Assembly (NCBI RefSeq): GCF_001536285.1
Contig: NZ_FAOZ01000031.1
Location: 38,402-102,401, forward strand
DNA from: Parafrankia irregularis
GTDB lineage: Bacteria > Actinomycetota > Actinomycetes > Frankiales > Frankiaceae
Direction: 5' to 3'
Length of the DNA stretch: 64,000 bases
Under the pieces are notes generated by a model that searched no databases, had not been told where the DNA came from, and saw only the letters and a program-made list of their open reading frames with translations. This document shows, one piece after another, positions 58,404 through 64,000 of the stretch (its first letter is position 1; every line of letters starts with the position of its first letter). Made by a program: the position numbers and the translations under genes.

Positions 58404-59621
58404 ATGGGCAAGCACGATGTCGAGATGACCCCGGACGAGCAGGCGGAGGTGTTACAGGCGGCTCGCTCGCTGGCGAAGGAGTTCGCCGAGATCGGGCCGG
58501 GGGCTGACGCGGAGAACCGTTTCCCGGTCGAGCTCGTCGCGCGGTACAAGGAGAGCGGTCTGGTGCCGCTCGCGGTGCCGAAGAAGTACGGCGGCCTGGG
58601 CGCCGACATCTGGACGACCGCGCGTGTCTCCCGCGAGCTCGCGAAGGGTGACCCAGCCATCGCGCTGGCCTTCAACATGCACCAGACGATGGTGGGAATC
58701 TTCCGCGGGCTGCTCGACGAGCCGACCCGGGAGCGGGTCTTCGGGCAGGTCGTCCGTGAAGAGAAGATCATCTGTGGCCCGTTCAGCGAGGATCGGGCCG
58801 GCCTCTCCGGGCTCGCGGACACGATCGCGGTGCCCGACGAAAGCGGTGGCTGGCGCATCACCGGTAAGAAGACCTGGGCCACGCTGTGCCTCGGGGCCGA
58901 CATCATCGCGTTCAACGCGACGATCACCGATCCCGACGGAGTGCTCCCGACCGACTTCCAGGACCACGCCTCGCGCGAAGCCGTGTTCGTCCTGCCCATG
59001 AACAGCCCGGGAATCAGCGTCGTCGAGACCTGGGACACGATGGGCATGCGTGCTACGGGCACGCACACCGTGGTGTTCGACAAGGTTCTGGCACCCACCG
59101 ACTCCTACGGCGGGAACTTCCGCCAGGGACTTTTCGGCGAGTTCGAATGGGCCTCGATGAGCTTCGCGGGTGTCTACTGCGGGCTCGCCGAGAAGGCCTA
59201 CCTTGAGACCCGCGAGATTCTGAAGAAGAAGACGCTCGGCGCGACGATGGAGGGATCCGACGTCGCGCTCAAGGGCGTCGGGTACGTGCAGCACGGGCTC
59301 GGGCGGATGTGCCTGGAGACCGAGGCCGCCATCCGTACGCTGGAGGCGACCGCCCGCATCCTCATCGACGGACGCGACGCCGAGTGGAACCCGATCGCGC
59401 GGACGGCATTCCTCGACGTCGCCAAGGTCACCACGACCGAGACCGCGATCCGGGTCACCGACACGGCGTTGCGGCTGGTCGGCGGCTCCTCGTTCCGCCG
59501 CGGACACGTCCTTGAGCGCCTCTATCGGGACGCACGCGGCGGCCCCTTCCACCCCATGACCACGGACCAGGCATATGACCTGCTGGGCCGCAGCGAACTG
59601 GGCCTGCTCGGCGCACCGTAG
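58404..59621 (+). CDS. Acyl-CoA dehydrogenase
   Basis: 405 residues from ATG 58404 (the open frame upstream has no family character). Motifs: PKKYGGLGADIWTTARVSRELAKGD, FNMHQTMVGIFRG, CGPFSEDRAGLSGLADTI, GWRITGKKTWATLCLGADII, VVETWDTMGMRATGTHTVVFDKVL and RLVGGSSFRRGHVLERLYRDARGGPFHPMTTD. The last motif is typical of the DszC/monooxygenase-like branch of the superfamily, so an oxygenase using reduced flavin from the nearby flavin reductase is an alternative. It is the only plus-strand gene of the cluster before the window end, divergent from the lipoprotein. Confidence 0.85.
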   Translation: MGKHDVEMTPDEQAEVLQAARSLAKEFAEIGPGADAENRFPVELVARYKESGLVPLAVPKKYGGLGADIWTTARVSRELAKGDPAIALAFNMHQTMVGIFRGLLDEPTRERVFGQVVREEKIICGPFSEDRAGLSGLADTIAVPDESGGWRITGKKTWATLCLGADIIAFNATITDPDGVLPTDFQDHASREAVFVLPMNSPGISVVETWDTMGMRATGTHTVVFDKVLAPTDSYGGNFRQGLFGEFEWASMSFAGVYCGLAEKAYLETREILKKKTLGATMEGSDVALKGVGYVQHGLGRMCLETEAAIRTLEATARILIDGRDAEWNPIARTAFLDVAKVTTTETAIRVTDTALRLVGGSSFRRGHVLERLYRDARGGPFHPMTTDQAYDLLGRSELGLLGAP

Positions 59622-59656
59622 ACGAGTCCGGAACGCCGTTCGCTGCCGGATGTTCG

Positions 59657-60961
59657 TCACCTTGGCTGCCGAGCATCCCACCGTTCGGACGCCCGCGGCC
59701 GATCCGAATCGGCCGCGGGCCTCCATGCCTGACCTGCCCCGCTCGTGCCGAGGCTGGCGGCGATGGCCTGCGAGCGGTTCGCGACGCCGAGCTTGCGCAG
59801 AATGTGCTTCACGTGTGACTTCACCGTCTCCTCGGTGATGATCAGACGTTCGGCGATCACGCTGTTCGTCGCGCCCGCGATCATCAGCTCGAAGACCTCC
59901 GCCTCGCGGACGGTCAGCTTCCCGAGCACACGTGGCCCGGGGGCCGGGGAGCCGGGGACAGGTGCGTCGCGGGCCATCGCGCCGGCGGATGCGTCGGGCA
60001 GAAGGTCGATCCTCGCCTCACAGATCTCGTCCATGGAACGTGCGGTCGTCGACAGAACACCGCGTACCAGGTCCCGGTGGGCTCGCAGGCGCTCCATCAG
60101 CGCGAGCCGTTCGAAGACGTGGCCGAAGCCCGCGGCGAAGGACCAGAGCACCTCGCGATCGAAATCATCCACGCGCTTCGGTGAGGGGAAGTGGTCGGCG
60201 TGTAACAGACCGACCACCTCGTTCCCGCGCATGACGGGGGCCACCACGTAGGACGTGGACCGGCCCGATTCGATGATAATCGGCCGGTGCACCGCGGCAC
60301 TTTCGGTGTCCTGGACGAGCGCGGGACCGTGCCCGGCGAGCAGCAGGGTCTCCGGCGCCTGCGCGGCGAGCGGAATGGGCTGGTCGATCCACTCCGCGAA
60401 CCACGACTGGAACTCGTGGTCGTTGCTGAAGAAGGCCGTCCACGGCCGCCAGGTGTGGTGTTCCACCCGGGAGAGCACCGCGCGGCCGAAGCCGCATCTG
60501 CCGACCAGCTCCTGGCACGCCTGGGTGAACAGGTCCGTCGAACTCGACAGGTCGCGTAGCCGGCGCAGTCCGGTTGCGCAGTCGGCCAGTCGCCGGGCCC
60601 GGCTCTCCAGTTCGTGCTCGCAGAGCTCGACACCGAGTTCGTGCAGATTGAGCACCAGCTCGCAGAGCCGCCGCGCGCCCGGGGCGTCGGGGTCACCGCA
60701 GCAGCGCAGCCATTCCACGCACGCCTCGGCAAGCGCTGAGACCATCGTCCAGGTCGCCGTCCAGTCCTGGGCCACGGACGCGGGAGCGGCACGTCCCCGC
60801 GTGCTGCGGCCCGAACGCGGCTCGCCGAGCGCCTCGTGGACCGCCGCGCGCAGGGAGTCGACCCGGGCGGCGAGGGTGCCTTCCCGCTGCCGCCAGCTCC
60901 GATCCCCGGTGGCGGCAGGGAACAGGGTACGGGCGCCGCGCCGGCTGGATGCCGCCGTCAT
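59657..60961 (-). CDS. GAF-type LuxR-family regulator 1
   Basis: 434 residues from ATG 60961. An N-terminal helical region (about 1-150) is followed by a GAF-like sensor ([20 protein letters not shown]...[23 protein letters not shown]) and a C-terminal LuxR HTH ([53 protein letters not shown]). No receiver domain. The start overlaps the stop of the second LuxR gene by 4 bp. The C-terminal tail overlaps a strong hairpin at 59691-59720. Likely regulator of the flanking acyl-CoA genes. Confidence 0.88.
   Translation of the reverse strand: MTAASSRRGARTLFPAATGDRSWRQREGTLAARVDSLRAAVHEALGEPRSGRSTRGRAAPASVAQDWTATWTMVSALAEACVEWLRCCGDPDAPGARRLCELVLNLHELGVELCEHELESRARRLADCATGLRRLRDLSSSTDLFTQACQELVGRCGFGRAVLSRVEHHTWRPWTAFFSNDHEFQSWFAEWIDQPIPLAAQAPETLLLAGHGPALVQDTESAAVHRPIIIESGRSTSYVVAPVMRGNEVVGLLHADHFPSPKRVDDFDREVLWSFAAGFGHVFERLALMERLRAHRDLVRGVLSTTARSMDEICEARIDLLPDASAGAMARDAPVPGSPAPGPRVLGKLTVREAEVFELMIAGATNSVIAERLIITEETVKSHVKHILRKLGVANRSQAIAASLGTSGAGQAWRPAADSDRPRASERWDARQPR
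59691..59720. terminator. Hairpin between convergent genes
   Basis: GCCCGCGGCCGAT-CCGA-ATCGGCCGCGGGC is a perfect 13-bp stem with a 4-base loop. It is 70 bp past the dehydrogenase stop and just inside the end of the LuxR gene. No T-run, but it is the obvious stop signal for the plus-strand transcript. Confidence 0.5.
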
Positions 60962-62082
60962 AACGACCGGGCCTGTTCGCGGACGAGACCGAGATAGCGC
61001 GCGATCGCCTCGGCCCGGTTCGCGGCATGCAGCTTGCGCAGGATGTGCTTCACGTGGGACTTCACCGTCGTCTCCGACACCGTCAGGCGATTCGCGATCT
61101 CGGCGTTCGTCGCACCGCTCGCCAGCAGACGAAGGACGTCGTGCTCGCGGGGGGTGAGACCGTCGAGGGGGCGCGGCAGCGCCGCGGTGACCTCCAGGGT
61201 GGCTGGCAGCGATGGCAGACCTTGCACGCCGGCACCGCCAGCCGGCGTGATGACCCGTTCCAGGCGCAACGGCGACGTCGTCAGCCCGGTGCCGGTGCTG
61301 CGCAGGGCCGAGAACGCCGCCGTGACCTGTTCCTGTTGCAACGTCAGCCGATCCAGGGCGACCGCTCGCTCGATGATCAGGCCGAGGCCGTCGGCGAAGG
61401 TCTGGAGGAGGTCACGATCGGCCGTGGTGAGCGGCCGCCGGCAGGTGTGGCGATCGGCATGGAGATACCCCAGCACGGTGTCGGCGGCCTGGACCGCGGC
61501 GACCACGTATTCCCGGGTGCCGGACACCTCCACCAGCGGTCGACACAGCCGCGGCTCAGCCTGCGCGTCGAGCACGAGCGCGGGCGCCCGACGGCGCAGC
61601 AGCTCGGCCTCCGGCATCGAGGAGGTCAGGGGGATGACGCGGGAGCGCAGGAAATCGCCCAGCGCGGCGTTGACCGGGTCGTCCACACCGCATTCGACGT
61701 GCAGCGCGATGGGCACCCATGTCGAGCCCCGGACACCGGAGACCAGGGCCCGATCGAAACCACCGGCGACGCACAGCGCCCGTGGCGCCGCGGCGAGCGC
61801 CTCGCTGGGGGAGCCGGCTTCGCGCAGCGCCGCGAGCTCGTCACGAAGGCGTGCCTGCGCGGAGGCCTGTGCATGGAGCAGGCAGGCCCGCAGTTCCGCG
61901 GCCGCGGCGCCGAGATCAGCCAGCGGATCCGGGTTCGTCGGCCCGCCGGGGAGCACTGGGTGAGAAACCGACGGCACAGCAGCACCGAACCCGCCAGCCG
62001 CGGCTGACGCGCGCAGCGTCGCCAACAGCCGGCGGCGACGCTCGGCGAGCGGGTCCACCCCAACTGTCGGCTCCGGTGTCAC
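60958..62082 (-). CDS. GAF-type LuxR-family regulator 2
   Basis: 374 residues from ATG 62082. Same plan as its neighbour: helical N-terminus ([25 protein letters not shown]), GAF-like domain ([21 protein letters not shown]...[23 protein letters not shown]) and LuxR HTH ([57 protein letters not shown]). The two overlap by ATGA and are probably translated together, so they may act as a heterodimer. Bases 62083-62219 upstream contain a GTGCC...GGCAC inverted repeat around 62145-62167. Confidence 0.88.
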   Translation of the reverse strand: MTPEPTVGVDPLAERRRRLLATLRASAAAGGFGAAVPSVSHPVLPGGPTNPDPLADLGAAAAELRACLLHAQASAQARLRDELAALREAGSPSEALAAAPRALCVAGGFDRALVSGVRGSTWVPIALHVECGVDDPVNAALGDFLRSRVIPLTSSMPEAELLRRRAPALVLDAQAEPRLCRPLVEVSGTREYVVAAVQAADTVLGYLHADRHTCRRPLTTADRDLLQTFADGLGLIIERAVALDRLTLQQEQVTAAFSALRSTGTGLTTSPLRLERVITPAGGAGVQGLPSLPATLEVTAALPRPLDGLTPREHDVLRLLASGATNAEIANRLTVSETTVKSHVKHILRKLHAANRAEAIARYLGLVREQARSL

Positions 62083-62219
62083 GCCCCCGCCCTCCGCTCG
62101 TGATCCAGTGATTCCGGCGGCCCTTCTTCACGCGGCCCTCGCCGGTGCCCCTTCGGGTAAGAGGCACGATGTGTTCCGAGATTTACTTTTGGTGAGAGTA
62201 GTGACCCCGATCACCTTGG

Positions 62220-63518
62220 TCAAGACGCTGGCGCCGAATCGGCGAGCATGCGCAGACACGCAGCGTGCAGCACCGCCTCCAGCTCGGGCACCTCGCGCAG
62301 ATGGGGCGTTCGGGCGACGTCGTTCACCATCGTGAGCACCGCGTGCACGCGGTAGAGCGCGTCGGCGCGGTCGAGTTCCGGCCGCACCGCCCGCAGCAGG
62401 CGCAGCCATTCCGCGATGTAGGTCTGCGTGGTGGTGTGGACCTGCTGGCGCTGCTCCTCGGGCAGGCAGTTCGTCTCGGCGACGAGGACGCTGACCAGGT
62501 CGGGATGTGACATCGCGAAGTCGATGTAGGTGCCGGCGGCGTTGGCGAGCCCCGCCTCGGGGGTGCTCGCTGAGTGCAGTGAAGTTGACATGGTCAGCGA
62601 CATCGCCGAGGCCGTCCGGACGACGATGGTGACGAGCAGGTCGGCCTTCGTGGCGAAGTGCCGGTATACGGCGGCGCTGCTCACCCCCACGGCGGCTCCG
62701 ATCTCCTCGGTCGTCACACCCTGGTATCCGCGTTGCCCGAACAGCTGGGCCGCCGCTGCCACCAGTGCCTCCCTGCGGGTTCCGGGCGGCAGCCCGGTCA
62801 CGGCACTGCCGCCCGGGCTCGCGGGACGGCCTGCCGGGCGCCGTGTCCCGGGCAGGCGCCCGTGGCCGGGCACCCCGGCCACCCACCCGGTGGGTACCTG
62901 CGCAGCGAGCGCCGCCGTGGTGTGCAGCTGCACGGCGGGCACTGGAGTGCGACAGACCGCGAGCGCGAGGCGGGCCAGCAGCGCCGCGGCCGCGTCCTCG
63001 GAAACCAGGGTGATGCCGTGATACGCCGGACTCGTCAGGACCCCCAGCGTGCACCAGGCCAGGAGTTCGGCATGGCGGCGCTCGACCTCCGGCCGGTCGT
63101 CAGCAATCACATCGACAAGCTGGGTGAGGAAGTTGAAGAAGCGCTTCCTCATCGGGGTGCGCAGCGCCTCGCTCAGATAACGGCTCTCCCGGGTCCAGAG
63201 CGCTCCCAGCTCGCGGCGCTGCGCCGAGATCGCGGCCAGTTCGGCGACCACCTGGCAGAGGCCGACGCCCTCGCGGCCCGCGACGACGGCCGCCCGGTCG
63301 AAACTGTCCGACAGAGCCTGCGCGAGGAGCTCCTCCTTGCTGCGGAAGTGCCGGTACAGGGCGCCGGCGGTGACCCCGACCGAAGCGGCGATCTCCTCGG
63401 TGCCCACGTTGGGATAACCGGACTGGTAGAACAGCGCGCTCGCGGCCAGAAGGATCTGGGCCCTGCGGTCGCGTGGGCGAGGCGTGCGGGCGATCGCCCC
63501 GCGGCCGTTCGTCGCCAT
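62220..63518 (-). CDS. Double TetR-domain regulator
   Basis: 432 residues from ATG 63518. Two complete TetR helix-turn-helix domains are in one chain: first RRAQILLAASALFYQSGYPNVGTEEIAASVGVTAGALYRHFRSKEELL (about 18-65), second REALVAAAAQLFGQRGYQGVTTEEIGAAVGVSSAAVYRHFATKADLL (about 248-295). Each is followed by a helical ligand-binding domain. A Gly/Pro/Arg-rich linker (VPGHGRLPGTRRPAGRPASP) joins them. TetR proteins normally dimerise from single units, so this chain could bind DNA as an internal pseudo-dimer. It lies divergent from the LLM oxidoreductase gene, with a 15-bp palindrome between them. Confidence 0.9.
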   Translation of the reverse strand: MATNGRGAIARTPRPRDRRAQILLAASALFYQSGYPNVGTEEIAASVGVTAGALYRHFRSKEELLAQALSDSFDRAAVVAGREGVGLCQVVAELAAISAQRRELGALWTRESRYLSEALRTPMRKRFFNFLTQLVDVIADDRPEVERRHAELLAWCTLGVLTSPAYHGITLVSEDAAAALLARLALAVCRTPVPAVQLHTTAALAAQVPTGWVAGVPGHGRLPGTRRPAGRPASPGGSAVTGLPPGTRREALVAAAAQLFGQRGYQGVTTEEIGAAVGVSSAAVYRHFATKADLLVTIVVRTASAMSLTMSTSLHSASTPEAGLANAAGTYIDFAMSHPDLVSVLVAETNCLPEEQRQQVHTTTQTYIAEWLRLLRAVRPELDRADALYRVHAVLTMVNDVARTPHLREVPELEAVLHAACLRMLADSAPAS

Positions 63519-63590
63519 CCGAGCCCCTCCTCGCCGTCTGTGTATGCAGGAGACGATCCGGCAGTCCCGCCCACGCTGTCCATCATTGAC

Positions 63591-63605
63591 CCAGTAGGTT
63601 ACTGG
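63591..63605. promoter_or_regulatory. Candidate operator between double TetR and LLM oxidoreductase
   Basis: CCAGTA-GGT-TACTGG is a perfect 6-bp inverted repeat in the 139-bp divergent intergenic region, 53 bp before the oxidoreductase start. It is the natural candidate binding site for the double TetR protein. Confidence 0.55.
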
Positions 63606-63657
63606 TGATTTACTTCGTGCCGATGCGGAATGTCCGGGTCGTGCTGGAGGAGCGAGT

Positions 63658-64000
63658 ATGCGAGTCGACGCGAACATCGGTGGGGCCGGTGACGGCGTCG
63701 GCGACGCGACGATCTCCGCGGTGGCGGACCAGGTCCACCAGGCCGAACGGGTCGGCTTCGACGGGGTATGGGCGCCCGAGATCAACCGCGACCCCTTCCT
63801 CCCGCTGCTGATCGCGGCCGACCGCTCGTCCCGGCTCGACCTCGGCAGCGCCATCGCCGTCGCCTTCGCGCGCAACCCCATGTCCACAGCCATGATTGCT
63901 AACGACCTGGCCGGCTACAGCTCGGGTCGTTTCATCCTCGGTCTGGGCTCCCAGGTTCGTCCGCACATCGAGCGGCGCTTCGGCATGCCCTGGTCCGCCC
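63658..64000 (+). CDS. LLM-class F420-dependent oxidoreductase, partial
   Basis: Starts at ATG 63658 after GGAGGAGCG and runs off the window (114 codons seen). The TIM-barrel luciferase-like start reads MRVDANIGGAGDGVGDATI, HQAERVGFDGVWAPEINRDPF, LPLLIAADRSSRLDLGSAIAVAFARNPMSTAMIANDLAGYSSGRFILGLGSQV. This is the standard N-terminus of actinobacterial F420- or FMN-dependent LLM enzymes. It would oxidise or reduce a small organic substrate, possibly with the flavin reductase of the same cluster. Confidence 0.9.
   Translation, partial: MRVDANIGGAGDGVGDATISAVADQVHQAERVGFDGVWAPEINRDPFLPLLIAADRSSRLDLGSAIAVAFARNPMSTAMIANDLAGYSSGRFILGLGSQVRPHIERRFGMPWSA

Overview
The window is high-GC DNA (third codon positions are mostly G or C) with GTG/ATG starts, ATGA-type gene overlaps, DUF574 and DUF6907-like proteins, GAF-LuxR regulators, an LLM-class F420-dependent oxidoreductase and a very heavy load of insertion sequences and group II introns. 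This points to an actinomycete, most likely Frankia or a close relative. That is an inference from gene content, as no rRNA or other marker is present.

Bases 1-36000 are an accessory region dominated by mobile DNA. It holds an IS1182-type element inside an rpiR-like regulator with an 8-bp target duplication. It also holds a nested IS701 / IS630 / IS701 array, IS110 and IS256 copies, and remnants of IS3, IS5, IS6, IS21, ISL3 and another IS701. Four group II intron loci are present. One is complete (10687-12848) and sits inside a DUF574-type methyltransferase gene whose frame is exactly restored by splicing. One is 5'-truncated (31317 to about 32921), one is internally deleted (22765-23555), and one is only a 3' end (5675-5835). 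Between the remnants lies a compact four-gene Tn7-like transposition module (23719-28161): TnsA-like endonuclease, TnsB-like DDE transposase, TnsC/TniB-like ATPase, and a short protein joining a TniQ-like domain to an IS21 IstA-type helix-turn-helix. Related ~20-bp repeats lie outside the operon on both sides. Several host genes here are decayed: a phosphoesterase-propeller fusion, a Ham1/RdgB nucleotidase and a diguanylate cyclase.

Bases 33400-45200 are mostly intact host genes. An MMPL exporter follows a TetR regulator. A short-chain dehydrogenase, an RsbW-like ATPase and a ketoacyl-ACP synthase III follow. Then come a truncated acyl-CoA ligase and a leftward operon of a multi-pass membrane protein, a bacterial CDC48/VAT-type double AAA+ ATPase and a TetR regulator, with an 18-bp palindrome in the presumed promoter.

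Bases 45600-64000 form a catabolic island for a branched or unsaturated carboxylic acid. From the 3' end of its leftward operon it reads enoyl-CoA hydratase, biotin-containing carboxylase alpha chain, carboxyltransferase beta chain, acyl-CoA dehydrogenase and aldehyde dehydrogenase. A flavin reductase, an acyl-CoA ligase, two NTF2-fold proteins, a lipoprotein substrate-binding protein and a second acyl-CoA dehydrogenase follow. Two overlapping GAF-type LuxR regulators, a protein with two complete TetR units in one chain, and the start of an LLM oxidoreductase close the window. The order dehydrogenase - carboxylase beta - carboxylase alpha - hydratase resembles the Liu (leucine/isovalerate) and Atu (acyclic terpene) pathways; the substrate cannot be read from sequence alone.
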